DNA from: Streptomyces sp. ITFR-21
Lineage (GTDB): Bacteria > Actinomycetota > Actinomycetes > Streptomycetales > Streptomycetaceae
DNA length: 64,000 nucleotides
Direction: 5' to 3'
Assembly: GCF_031844685.1 (NCBI RefSeq)
Contig: NZ_CP134605.1
Span: 1,211,501 to 1,275,500 of the forward strand
Shown here one piece after another: positions 20,606-29,283 of this stretch (position 1 is its first letter; each line of letters begins with the position of its first letter). The position numbers and the translations under genes were made by a program. Below the pieces are notes generated by a model. The model saw only the letters and a list, made by a program, of their open reading frames with translations, searched no databases and was not told where the DNA came from.

Positions 20606-23068
20606 CTAGGTCAAGCGGGCGGCCGCCAGGCGGCGCAGGACCTGGGTGAGCACCTGGCTGCCCGGTGGTACGAGGGCCGGCTCGTAGGTCCACGCGTGTC
20701 CGACCCAGGGGTCGGCGAGGTGGTCGCTGGGCAGCGGGGTGAGCCGCAGCAGTGAGCGCCACAGCGGGTCGAGCACCGGCCCGTACTGCTCGGCGTCCGC
20801 CCGGTCGGCGACCAGCAGCAGGTGCACGCCGGCGGCGGGACCCTCGTCGGCGAGATAGCGCAGCTGGGTGACGGCGCGGTCGTCGAAGCCGTACGGGAAC
20901 TCGTTGACGACCAGCAGCTGCCCGGCGGTGTCGAAACCGGGCGGCAGCGCGTCGGCCGCACCGCCGCGCATCGCCATCTGCAGCAGGTCGACACGCTCGG
21001 TCAGCCGGGCCAGCACCTCGCTCACCCCGGCGGCACCGGCCGCCGGCGCGGGCTCCGCGGCGCCGCTGCCGTACAGCGGCGCGAAGGCCGCGGTGGCCGA
21101 GCCGGCCGGGTCCAGGGTGTCCACGGTGAAGCGGCCGGCCGGGTGCGAGGCCAGCAGCCGGGCGGCGATGGCGACCGCGGTCTCCATGGCCGCCCGGTGG
21201 TCCTCGGCGCTGTCGACCCACAGACCGCGGTCCAGCGGCAGCCGGGCCAGCAGCGGAATTCGCAGTTCGGGCGCCTCGGGCAGGGTGAGGCTGCCCAGCC
21301 GTACGGCCATCGGCGGCTCGGCGGGCACCCGGTAGGCGTGCCACACCGGGTTCTCCCAGCCGGCGAAGGCCGTCGGCAGCGCGGGTTCGACCACCTCGGC
21401 CTCGGCGGTGAGCTGGGCGAGGTCCCGCTCCAGCACCGCCCTGGCCTGGTCGACCAGCGCGACCTGCTTGAACTGCGCCTCGTCCCTGGCGGCCTCGGCG
21501 GCGGGCCCGCCGCGGGCGGCCGGGTCGGCGAGCAGCCGGTCCAGCTCCTGTTCGTAGCGGGACTGGGCGAAGTCCGCGGCGCTGCGGTAGGCGGCGACGC
21601 TACGGGTCAGGTCCTCGAACATCCCCCAGACCTGGTTGTGCAGCCGCTCCTCCATCGTCCAGCCGGCGGCGTCGCCGGCCACCGGGACCGGCGGGGCGCC
21701 GCCCTCTCCCGGGCCGGGCACGGGCGGGGCGGGCGGTTCGTACTCCGGCACCGGGGGGACCTGCCCGGGGCGGGCCGGGTACGGCGGCGCCTGGGGCGGA
21801 ACGGCCTGGGCCGACCCGGCCCGGCCGGACCCGGGCTGCGGCGGCCCGGCGGCAGCGGCGGTACGGCGCCGCGGGTGGCGGTAGTCGATGCCCGTGGCGG
21901 TGTCCTCGGCGGCGGACGCGGCGGCGGGGGAATCAGCCGGCACGGTCGGGGCGGTCGGGGCGGTCGGGGCGGTCGGGGCGGTCGGGGCGGTCGGGGCGGT
22001 CGGGGCGGTCGGGGCGGTCGGGGCGGTCGGGGCGGTCGGGGCGGTCGGGGCGGTCGGGGCGGTCGGGGCGGTCGGGGCGGTCGGGGCGGTCGGGGCGGTC
22101 GGGGCGGTCGGGGCGGTCGGGGCGGTCGGGGCGGTCGGGGCGGTCGGGGCGGTCGGGGCGGTCGGGGCGGTCGGGGCGGTCGGGGCGGTCGGGGCGGTCG
22201 GGGCGGTCGGGGCGGTCGGGGCGGTCGGGGCGGTCGGGGCGGTCGGGGCGGTCGGGGCGGTCGGGGCGGTCGGGGCGGTCGGGGCGGTCGGGGCGGTCGG
22301 GGCGGTCGGGGCGGTCGGGGCGGTCGGGGCGGTCGGGGCGGTCGGGGCGGTCGGGGCGGTCGGGGCGGTCGGGGCGGTCGGGGCGGTCGGGGCGGTCGGG
22401 GCGGTCGGGGCGGTCGGGGCGGCGGGCTGCTCGGGGACGGCGGTCGCGGGCGCTGCCTGCGCCGCGGTCGCGGGCGCCGCGCTCGGGCCGGGCAGCGCGA
22501 CCGAACGGGACTGCTCCCGCTCGACCGCCGCGTAGATCTCCCCGGCGACCGCGGCCGGCTCCGGCACCCCCTGGTCGAGCAGCAGCGCCGACAGCCCGCC
22601 GGCGTAGCCCTGGCCGACCGCGCGGACCTTCCAGCCGCCCTCCCGCCGGTACAGCTCCACCGCCAGCAGGGCCGTCTCGGCGCCGAGCCCGGTGATGGTG
22701 AAGCCGGCCGCCGGGGTGCCGTCGGGCGTGGTGACGGACAGGTGCGGGGCGGGGGCGGCGCCGAAGTCGGCGGGCGCCCCCTGGCGTCTGCCGGGCAGCG
22801 CCAGCAGGACGTGCACCCGGCACACCGGCTCCGGCATGGCCCCCAGGTCCAGCGCCAGCCGGTGGTCGGCGGCGGCCTGCCGGGGCACCTCGACACCGGG
22901 CAGGGTGGGCGTGCCGGGATGGGCGAGCCACCCGGCGTCGCCGACGACCCGGCCCTGCTCGTCCCCGAGGGTGACCGCGGCCACCACCGGGGTGCCCGCC
23001 GATACCCGGATCTCCAGCCGGCTGCCGGGCAGCGGGTGGTTCTGCCCGCGGACCAGTTCGGCAGTCAT
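20606..23068 (-). CDS. TerD-domain protein with (Ala-Pro-Thr)n linker and C-terminal FtsK-like region
   Basis: An 820-residue three-part protein. Residues 1 to about 180 form a TerD domain (MTAELVRGQNHPLP...ELYRREGGWKVRAVGQGYAGGL), a calcium-binding stress fold. A linker of about 53 Ala-Pro-Thr triplets follows, encoded by an uninterrupted 9-bp repeat. The last 320 residues have a coiled region (SRYEQELDRLL...ERDLAQLTAEAEVVEPAL), then a domain ending VGHAWTYEPALVPPGSQVL, reminiscent of C-terminal parts of FtsK-like ATPases; I see no Walker A. The ATG at 23068 matches relatives and has a G-rich site eight bases upstream; GTG 23074 is an alternative. Its ter neighbours suggest a role in stress response. 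Confidence 0.88.
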   Translation of the reverse strand: MTAELVRGQNHPLPGSRLEIRVSAGTPVVAAVTLGDEQGRVVGDAGWLAHPGTPTLPGVEVPRQAAADHRLALDLGAMPEPVCRVHVLLALPGRRQGAPADFGAAPAPHLSVTTPDGTPAAGFTITGLGAETALLAVELYRREGGWKVRAVGQGYAGGLSALLLDQGVPEPAAVAGEIYAAVEREQSRSVALPGPSAAPATAAQAAPATAVPEQPAAPTAPTAPTAPTAPTAPTAPTAPTAPTAPTAPTAPTAPTAPTAPTAPTAPTAPTAPTAPTAPTAPTAPTAPTAPTAPTAPTAPTAPTAPTAPTAPTAPTAPTAPTAPTAPTAPTAPTAPTAPTAPTAPTAPTAPTAPTAPTAPTAPTAPTAPTAPTAPTVPADSPAAASAAEDTATGIDYRHPRRRTAAAAGPPQPGSGRAGSAQAVPPQAPPYPARPGQVPPVPEYEPPAPPVPGPGEGGAPPVPVAGDAAGWTMEERLHNQVWGMFEDLTRSVAAYRSAADFAQSRYEQELDRLLADPAARGGPAAEAARDEAQFKQVALVDQARAVLERDLAQLTAEAEVVEPALPTAFAGWENPVWHAYRVPAEPPMAVRLGSLTLPEAPELRIPLLARLPLDRGLWVDSAEDHRAAMETAVAIAARLLASHPAGRFTVDTLDPAGSATAAFAPLYGSGAAEPAPAAGAAGVSEVLARLTERVDLLQMAMRGGAADALPPGFDTAGQLLVVNEFPYGFDDRAVTQLRYLADEGPAAGVHLLLVADRADAEQYGPVLDPLWRSLLRLTPLPSDHLADPWVGHAWTYEPALVPPGSQVLTQVLRRLAAARLT
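21943..22419. repeat. 53 perfect copies of a 9-bp unit
   Basis: The plus-strand unit CGGTCGGGG is repeated without a single visible error over 477 bp. On the minus strand it encodes Ala-Pro-Thr in the TerD-fusion gene. Because the unit has no stop in any frame, all six frames stay open here. Confidence 0.98.
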
Positions 23069-23173
23069 GTCCACCGCCCCCGTTCCCGTTGTTCGTGTTC
23101 TCTTGTCCCGGCCGGGGCGTCCGTTCCGACCGGTCGTCTGCTCCGGCCGCCGTCGCCGCGGCCGGGTCGCCCG

Positions 23174-23752
23174 TTACAGCGCGGGCAGGATGGCCGGAAT
23201 CAGGTCCTGGAAGGTGCGTCCGTTGGCGGGGACGCCGATCGCGGTCATCGACCAACCGCCCTGGCCGCGCTGCACCTTCGCCATGATCTGCGCGGTGTAC
23301 GGGCCGCCGCCGGTGAGGGTGTACCGGGCGAGCTCCTGGCCGTTGGTCTCGTCCACCAGCCGGCAGAACGCGTTCTGCACCTCGGCGAAGGTCTGGCCCG
23401 TGAAGGAGTTCACCGTGAAGATGATCTGGTCGACGTGCACCGGAACCCGCTGCAGGTCGACCAGGATCGACTCGTCGTCGCCGCCCTGTCCGGCGCCGCC
23501 GACCACGTTGTCCCCGGTGTGCCGGACCGAGCCGTCATCGCTGGTGAGGTGCCGGAAGAACACCACGTCGACCGGCTGCTTGTCGGCGAAGAGGACCGCG
23601 GAGGCGTCCAGGTCGATCTCCCGGGTCCGGCTGCCGAACAGCCCGCGACGCGGTGCGGCCTGCCAGCCGAGCCCCATCCTGACCGCGGTCAGTGAACCCC
23701 CGTCGGCCTTGCTCAGGCTGATCTTCTGCCCCTTGGTCATATTGACCGTCAC
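23174..23752 (-). CDS. TerD-family stress protein
   Basis: A 192-residue TerD protein (VTVNMTKGQKISLSKADGG at the start; FADKQPVDVVFFRHL, DDESILVDL and FTVNSFTGQTFAEV within). These acidic clusters match the calcium-binding TerD fold linked to tellurite, peroxide and DNA-damage tolerance. The GTG at 23752 has AGGGGA six bases upstream. It is the first gene of a minus-strand run TerD, TerD fusion, TerC, and lies about 170 bp downstream of uvrB. Confidence 0.94.
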   Translation of the reverse strand: MTVNMTKGQKISLSKADGGSLTAVRMGLGWQAAPRRGLFGSRTREIDLDASAVLFADKQPVDVVFFRHLTSDDGSVRHTGDNVVGGAGQGGDDESILVDLQRVPVHVDQIIFTVNSFTGQTFAEVQNAFCRLVDETNGQELARYTLTGGGPYTAQIMAKVQRGQGGWSMTAIGVPANGRTFQDLIPAILPAL

Positions 23753-23920
23753 GCGCTGTCCCCTCTCACCCGTCACGCCGTCGTGTGCGGTACGTGTTCC
23801 GCACCCTAACAAGACGCCGCGCGGGGGGTTCCCGGTTCGTCGGCAGCGGATTCCAGCCGGTTCACGGCCGGATCGCGGGGCATACCCCCGGTGCCCCGCG
23901 CCCATCCCGCCGAGGCGTCG

Positions 23921-26017
23921 TCACGCCGTTCCCACCTCGCGCATCTGCCGCAGCTCCTTCTTCAGTTCGCCCAGTTCGTCGCGCAGCCGGGCGGCGACCT
24001 CGAACTGCAGCTCGGCCGCGGCGGCGTGCATCTGCTCGGTCAGCTGGGCGATGAGATCGGCGAGTTCCTCGGCGGGCAGCGCGGCGCCGCCTCGCTTGCC
24101 TGCGGCCTTGGCGGACAGGCCCGGCACCGGCGCCTTGCCGCGCGAGCGCTGCCGCCCGGAGCCCAGCAGCTCCTCGGTGTCGGCGTCCTCGCGGGCGAAG
24201 GAGTCCAGGATGCCGGCGATCTTCTTGCGCAGCGGCTGCGGGTCCACGCCCCGCTCCTCGTTGTACGCGATCTGCTTCGCCCGGCGCCGGTTGGTCTCGT
24301 CGATGGCCTTCGCCATCGCCGGGGTGATCCGGTCCGCGTACATGTGCACCTGCCCGGAGACGTTGCGGGCGGCGCGGCCGATGGTCTGGATCAGCGAGGT
24401 GCCCGACCGCAGGAAGCCCTCCTTGTCGGCGTCGAGGATGGCCACCAGCGACACCTCGGGCAGGTCCAGGCCCTCCCGCAGCAGGTTGATGCCGACCAGC
24501 ACGTCGTACTCACCGGCCCGCAGCTCCCGCAGCAGCTCCACCCGGCGCAGCGTGTCGATGTCGCTGTGCAGGTAGCGGACCTGGATGCCGAGCTCCAGCA
24601 GGTAGTCGGTGAGGTCCTCGGACATCTTCTTGGTCAGCGTGGTGACCAGGACCCGCTCGTCCTTCTCGGTGCGCAGCCGGATCTCGTGCACCAGGTCGTC
24701 GATCTGGCCCTCGGTGGGCTTGACGACCACCTCGGGGTCGACCAGGCCGGTGGGCCGGATGATCTGCTCCACCACGCCCTCGCCGCGGGACAGCTCGTAC
24801 GTGCCCGGGGTCGCGGACAGGTAGACCGTCTGCCCCACCCGCTCCTGGAACTCCTCCCACTTCAGCGGGCGGTTGTCGAGCGCCGACGGCAGCCGGAAGC
24901 CGTGGTCGACCAGGGTCCGCTTGCGCGAGGCGTCGCCCTCGTACATGGCGCCGATCTGCGGCACGGTGACGTGCGACTCGTCGATGACCAGCAGGAAGTC
25001 CTCGGGGAAGTAGTCGATCAGGGTGTCGGGCGCGCTGCCGGGCCCGCGGCCGTCGATGTGCCGCGAGTAGTTCTCGATGCCGGCGCAGGTGCCGATCTGC
25101 CGCATCATCTCGATGTCGTAGGTGGTGCGCATCCGCAGCCGCTGGGCCTCCAGCAGCTTGCCCTGCCGCTCCAGCAGCGGCAGCTGCGCCTCCAGCTCCT
25201 GCTCGATGCCGGCGATGGCCCGCTCCATCCGCTCGGGCCCGGCCACGTAGTGCGAGGCGGGGAAGACGTAGATCTGGCGGTCCTCGGTGATCACCTCGCC
25301 GGTCAGCGGGTGGAGGGTGTAGAGCGCCTCGATCTCGTCGCCGAACATCTCGATCCGGACGGCCAGCTCCTCGTAGACCGGGAAGATCTCCACGGTGTCG
25401 CCGCGGACCCGGAAGGTGCCGCGGGTGAAGGCCAGGTCGTTGCGGGTGTACTGGATGTCGACGAACCTGCGCAGCAGCTGGTCGCGGTCGATGACGTCCC
25501 CGACGTTGAGCCGGACCATGCGGTCGATGTACTCCTGCGGGGTGCCGAGGCCGTAGATGCAGGAGACGGAGGCGACCACGACCACGTCCCGCCGGGTCAG
25601 CAGCGAGTTGGTGGCGGAGTGCCGCAGCCGTTCGACCTCCTCGTTGATGGAGGAGTCCTTCTCGATGTAGGTGTCCGTCTGCGGGACGTACGCCTCGGGC
25701 TGGTAGTAGTCGTAGTAGGAGACGAAGTACTCGACGGCGTTGTTGGGCAGCAGCTCCCGGAACTCGTTGGCGAGCTGCGCCGCGAGGGTCTTGTTCGGCG
25801 CCATTACCAGGGTGGGCCGCTGGAGCCGCTCGATCATCCACGCGGTGGTCGCGGACTTGCCCGTACCGGTCGCGCCGAGCAGCACCACGTCCTGCTCACC
25901 CGCGCGGACGCGCTTTTCGAGGTCGTCGATGGCGGTCGGCTGGTCGCCGCTGGGCTGGAAGGGGCTGACGACCTCGAAGGGCGCCACACTGCGTTCGATA
26001 TCTGATACGGGCCGCAT
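23921..26017 (-). CDS. uvrB: Excinuclease ABC subunit B
   Basis: A 698-residue UvrB helicase-like protein that verifies damage after UvrA. Walker [12 protein letters not shown] lies near residue 48, the beta-hairpin [20 protein letters not shown] follows, DESH marks the Walker B, and the late helicase motifs QTIGRAARN and the C-terminal UVR motif ([20 protein letters not shown]) that contacts UvrC are present. It diverges from an alkyltransferase gene across 96 bp, so two DNA-repair genes share one promoter region. Confidence 0.97.
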   Translation of the reverse strand: MRPVSDIERSVAPFEVVSPFQPSGDQPTAIDDLEKRVRAGEQDVVLLGATGTGKSATTAWMIERLQRPTLVMAPNKTLAAQLANEFRELLPNNAVEYFVSYYDYYQPEAYVPQTDTYIEKDSSINEEVERLRHSATNSLLTRRDVVVVASVSCIYGLGTPQEYIDRMVRLNVGDVIDRDQLLRRFVDIQYTRNDLAFTRGTFRVRGDTVEIFPVYEELAVRIEMFGDEIEALYTLHPLTGEVITEDRQIYVFPASHYVAGPERMERAIAGIEQELEAQLPLLERQGKLLEAQRLRMRTTYDIEMMRQIGTCAGIENYSRHIDGRGPGSAPDTLIDYFPEDFLLVIDESHVTVPQIGAMYEGDASRKRTLVDHGFRLPSALDNRPLKWEEFQERVGQTVYLSATPGTYELSRGEGVVEQIIRPTGLVDPEVVVKPTEGQIDDLVHEIRLRTEKDERVLVTTLTKKMSEDLTDYLLELGIQVRYLHSDIDTLRRVELLRELRAGEYDVLVGINLLREGLDLPEVSLVAILDADKEGFLRSGTSLIQTIGRAARNVSGQVHMYADRITPAMAKAIDETNRRRAKQIAYNEERGVDPQPLRKKIAGILDSFAREDADTEELLGSGRQRSRGKAPVPGLSAKAAGKRGGAALPAEELADLIAQLTEQMHAAAAELQFEVAARLRDELGELKKELRQMREVGTA

Positions 26018-26113
26018 GAGTCAACCGTACGGCCCGCCGCCGACAATCGGCCGGGGACCGCCGCCGGCGCCCCGGCGCGGCCGCTGTCGGACCCGCGTCC
26101 TAGCCTTTCGGGT

Positions 26114-26641
26114 GTGACGGAACTCGCGTGGACGGTGGTGGACGCGCCGATCGGACCGCTGCTGGTGGGCGGGACCGGGCAGGGGCTGGCGCTGGTGTGC
26201 TTCCGGGCCGGCGGGGCGGTGGTGGAGCGCGCCCTGGAGTCGGCCGGGCGGCGGCTGGGATGTGTGCCGGTGGCCGACGGGGAGCGGCTGGCACCAATCA
26301 CCGAGCAGCTCGACGCCTACTTCGCGGGCGCCCTGCGGAACTTCTCGGTGCCGCTGGACTGGTCGCTGGTCACCGGCTTCAACCGGCGGGTGCTGCGGGA
26401 GCTGGCGGGCGGCGTCCCGTACGGGGCGGTGGCCAGCTACCAGGATCTCGCCGACCGGGTGGGCGAGCCGGGCGCGGCCCGCGCGGTGGGCGTGGCGATG
26501 GCCGCCAACCCGCTGCCGGTGGTCGTGCCGTGCCACCGGGTGATCGAGAGCGGCGGCGGCATAGGCGGCTTCGGCGGCGGCCTGGAGATCAAGCGCTCGC
26601 TGCTGGCCCTGGAGGGAGTGCTGCCGGCGCCGCTGTTCTGA
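26114..26641 (+). CDS. ogt: Methylated-DNA-protein-cysteine methyltransferase
   Basis: A 175-residue suicide repair protein that moves an alkyl group from O6-alkylguanine to its own cysteine. The active site is PCHRVIES with acceptor Cys140, and the recognition helix has ARAVGVAMAANP. There is no added Ada domain. Start is GTG at 26114. TAGCCT lies about nine bases upstream, suggesting a very short leader. Confidence 0.95.
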   Translation: MTELAWTVVDAPIGPLLVGGTGQGLALVCFRAGGAVVERALESAGRRLGCVPVADGERLAPITEQLDAYFAGALRNFSVPLDWSLVTGFNRRVLRELAGGVPYGAVASYQDLADRVGEPGAARAVGVAMAANPLPVVVPCHRVIESGGGIGGFGGGLEIKRSLLALEGVLPAPLF

Positions 26642-26761
26642 CCGCGCGGGGCTGTGCCGCCGCACGGGCGACCGGCCACCGCTCGGGCCGGGGTGCGGGC
26701 CGACCGCCCGCCGGGGATCCGCCGGATGCCCTCCGCCTCACCCATGGGCAGGGGCGCCGGA

Positions 26762-26781
26762 CCGCCGCCGGCCGGCGGCGG
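26762..26781. repeat. Perfect 20-bp palindrome between convergent genes
   Basis: The sequence CCGCCGCCGGCCGGCGGCGG equals its own reverse complement. It lies between the 3' ends of the alkyltransferase and TPR genes and may act as a bidirectional stop, although it has no real loop. Confidence 0.55.
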
Positions 26782-26840
26782 GAGGCACGCCGTCCGCCGG
26801 GCGCGGCGGCGCGCCCGGGATCAGCCGGGTCGGCTCCGAT

Positions 26841-26892
26841 CAGCCCGGGGCGGAGCAGGTCAGCCCGGGGCGGAGCAGGTCAGCCCGGGGCG
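26841..26892. repeat. 20-bp tandem repeat running into the TPR gene 3' end
   Basis: CAGCCCGGGGCGGAGCAGGT occurs at 26841-26860 and 26861-26880, with a third partial copy from 26881 that encodes the last residues and stop of the TPR protein. The array therefore grew from the gene's own 3' end. Confidence 0.9.
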
Positions 26893-27245
26893 AAGCGGGC
26901 GGCGGCCAGGTAGTCCGGGCGCGGGTCGAGCGCGGCGGCCAGCCGGAAGTGCCGCTGCGCCTCGTCGGCGCGGTTGGACCGCTCCAGCGTGCGGGCGAGC
27001 GCGAAGTGCGCGAACGCGTTGTCCGGCTCCCGCTCCAGCACGATCTGGAACTCCAGCTCGGCCGGCCGCAGTTGGGCCGCGGCGAAGAAGGCGCGGGCGC
27101 GCAGCAGCCGGGCCGCGGTGTTCTCCGGATGGGCGGCGATCACCGGGTCGAGGAGCTTTACGGCGCCGCGTGGATCCCGCGCCGCGAGCAGCTGCTCAGC
27201 GGCACGGAAGTCGATGACGTGCGTTTCGGGGGTGTGTTTGGTCAA
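26880..27245 (-). CDS. Small tetratricopeptide-repeat protein
   Basis: A 121-residue protein made of about three TPR helix pairs (ENTAARLLRARAFFAAAQ, PAELEFQIVLEREPDN and AFAHFALARTLERS). Such proteins are protein-binding adaptors; the partner is unknown. The start is a TTG at 27245, chosen because GGGGAGG lies five bases upstream and the TPR pattern starts shortly after. The gene converges on the alkyltransferase gene and is followed by a short tandem repeat. Confidence 0.8.
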   Translation of the reverse strand: MTKHTPETHVIDFRAAEQLLAARDPRGAVKLLDPVIAAHPENTAARLLRARAFFAAAQLRPAELEFQIVLEREPDNAFAHFALARTLERSNRADEAQRHFRLAAALDPRPDYLAAARFAPG

Positions 27246-27376
27246 GGCCGCCTCCCCTGGATCGGGCCACGGTGACGATAGTCGTCCGGTCAGACATACC
27301 CAACACGCCCGGCGGCAATCGCATTCCGCCGCCCGCGACAGCCCGGTGACCGGCCCGCCCGCACCGGCCCGCCCGT

Positions 27377-27970
27377 TCAGAGCAGCGCGCGCAGCCGCTC
27401 CCACACCGCGCGGACCTGTGGCTCCAGCGCCTCCAGCGGCCCGTCGTTGTCGATCACCTCGGTCGCCACCGCCAGCCGCTGCTCCCGGCCGGCCTGGGCG
27501 GCGATCCGGGCCCGGGCGTCGTGCTCGGTCATGCCGCGCAGCCGGACCAGCCGGTCCAGCTGGGTCGTCGGGTCGACATCCACCACGACCACCTGGTCGT
27601 AGCGGGCGGCCAGGCCGTTCTCGGCGAGCAGCGGCACGTCGTGCACCACGATGTCGCCGGGGCCGGCGCTCTGCCGCAGCTCCGCGGAACGGCGGCCGAC
27701 CAGCGGGTGCACGATCGCGTTGAGCGCCTTGAGGCGCTCGGAGTCGGCGAAGACGATCGCGCCGAGCCCGGCCCGGTCCAAGGTGCCGTCCGGGTTCAGC
27801 ACCCGCTCCCCGAACTCGGCGACCACCGCGGCCAGCCCTTCGGTGCCCGGCCGCACCACCTCGCGGGCGATGCGGTCGGAGTCGATCAGCACCGCTCCGT
27901 ACGACGCGAACCGCCGTGCCACCTCGCTTTTGCCGGCGCCGATGCCACCGGTCAGCCCCACTGTCAGCAT
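27377..27970 (-). CDS. coaE: Dephospho-CoA kinase
   Basis: A 197-residue P-loop kinase catalysing the last step of coenzyme A synthesis. Walker A is [11 protein letters not shown] (residues 5-15), then [10 protein letters not shown] and [10 protein letters not shown]. The ATG at 27970 gives the standard MLTVGLTGG start; an upstream in-frame ATG adds nine unsupported residues. No extra C-terminal UPF0157 domain is present, unlike the mycobacterial enzyme. Confidence 0.95.
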   Translation of the reverse strand: MLTVGLTGGIGAGKSEVARRFASYGAVLIDSDRIAREVVRPGTEGLAAVVAEFGERVLNPDGTLDRAGLGAIVFADSERLKALNAIVHPLVGRRSAELRQSAGPGDIVVHDVPLLAENGLAARYDQVVVVDVDPTTQLDRLVRLRGMTEHDARARIAAQAGREQRLAVATEVIDNDGPLEALEPQVRAVWERLRALL

Positions 27971-28013
27971 GGCCGACAGCCTACGGGTGCCGGCCACGCC
28001 GACGCCGGGCGGC

Positions 28014-28949
28014 TCAGCGGCCGTCGTCCTCCCGGTCGGCGAGGAAGCGTTCGAACTCGGCGGCGAGGTCGTCGGCCGAGGGCAGGTCGACGGGCTCGGC
28101 GATCAGGTTCTCCCGGCTCTGCGCGCCGGTCACCGCGTCGTACTGGCTCTCCAGACCGCGCACCACCGAGACCAGCTCGCTGTCGCCCTCGGCGACCTGG
28201 CGGTCGATCTCCAGCCGGACGGTGTGCGCCTCGTTGCGCAGCGCGTGCGCGATCTCGGGCAGCACCAGGCCGGTGGCGGCGGTGATGGTCTCCAGCACGG
28301 CCAGCGCCGCGTCCGGGTACGGGGAGCGGGCCAGGTAGTGCGGTACGTGGGCGGCCACACCGAGGACGTCGCGGCCTGCCTCGGCCAGCCGCAGCTCCAG
28401 CAGGGCGGCGGCGCTGCCGGGCACCTGGGCCTCGTCGAACCAGGCACGGTGGCCGGGCATCAGGTCGACCCGGTTGCCGTGCGGGGTCACGCCCACCGGG
28501 CGGGTGTGCGGGACGCCCATCGGGATGCCGTGGAAGTTGATGGCGAGCCGCACCCCGAGGCGCTCGACGACCTGCAGCACGGCGGCGGTGAAACGTTCCC
28601 ACTCCACGTCCGGCTCGGAGCCGACGAGCAGCAGGAAGGGGGTGCCGGTACTGTCCCGGACCAGGTAGAGGTCGATCTCCGGCGGCTCGTACGCGGAGAA
28701 GTGGTCCCGCTCGAAGGTCATCAGCGGGCGCCGCGCCCGGTAGTCGACCAGGCGGTCCGCGTCGAAACTGGCGATCAGCTGGTTGTCGAGGCGGTCCAGC
28801 AGTTGGCGGGTGACCTGCTCGCCGGTCTCTCCGGCGTCCATGTAGCCCTCGAAGTAGTACAGCAGTACGGGCCCGGTGTCCCCTACCGCTTCGTCGACGG
28901 CTTCGGCCCCGCCCGGCACGTACTCGTACAGTCCCTGCGGATCCAACAC
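28014..28949 (-). CDS. PAC2-family protein
   Basis: A 311-residue protein of the PAC2 (proteasome assembly chaperone 2-like) family, with segments [27 protein letters not shown] and [18 protein letters not shown]. Actinobacteria possess a 20S proteasome, and PAC2 proteins are widespread in them, but an assembly role here is unproven. GTG start at 28949. Its gene lies 44 bp from coaE, on the same strand. Confidence 0.9.
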   Translation of the reverse strand: MLDPQGLYEYVPGGAEAVDEAVGDTGPVLLYYFEGYMDAGETGEQVTRQLLDRLDNQLIASFDADRLVDYRARRPLMTFERDHFSAYEPPEIDLYLVRDSTGTPFLLLVGSEPDVEWERFTAAVLQVVERLGVRLAINFHGIPMGVPHTRPVGVTPHGNRVDLMPGHRAWFDEAQVPGSAAALLELRLAEAGRDVLGVAAHVPHYLARSPYPDAALAVLETITAATGLVLPEIAHALRNEAHTVRLEIDRQVAEGDSELVSVVRGLESQYDAVTGAQSRENLIAEPVDLPSADDLAAEFERFLADREDDGR

Positions 28950-29221
28950 GGTGCGTCCTCCTCGCTATCTGTCACACCCAACGAACGGAACGGGCTCGCC
29001 ATTCCCCGTCCGCCGCGCGGCGGGCGGGGTCTTCCCCGGTTTCCGGGCGCCGGATTGCCGGTGCCGGAGCACGGTTGCCGGTGCCGGGGCGGGACCGGGG
29101 GGGGGCGGCGGACGGTCGGCGGGCCCGCAGGTCCGTCCGGAACCGTGCGCAACCACCAGAACCACCAGAACCGTCCGCAACCGACCGGTACCGTCCGGAA
29201 CCGACCGGAGAAGAGGAACCA
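28950..29221. other. Gap between PAC2 gene and rpsA terminator
   Basis: No gene is seen. It must hold the promoter of the PAC2 gene. It contains short direct repeats of ACCACCAGA around 29153-29176, and of AACCGACCGG further right. Confidence 0.5.
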
Positions 29222-29263
29222 CCGCGGGCCCGCGCCCCTCGTGTGAGGAGCGCGGGCCCGCGG
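29222..29263. terminator. Long GC hairpin after rpsA
   Basis: A 19-bp stem with one mismatch (29222-29240 with 29245-29263) closes on a GTGT loop, 20 bases beyond the rpsA stop. It is one of the strongest terminator hairpins in the window. Confidence 0.88.
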
Positions 29264-29283
29264 TTACCGCATGGTGTCCTGGG

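Noticed and set aside
20822..23695. A 957-codon plus-strand frame with Gly-Arg-Gly repeats
   Set aside because: It is the shadow of the TerD genes. The 9-bp array has no stop in any frame, so long frames arise on both strands there.
26840..26892. A CRISPR-like array in the 20-bp repeats
   Set aside because: The copies are directly adjacent without spacers and one overlaps a gene end; it is a simple tandem repeat.
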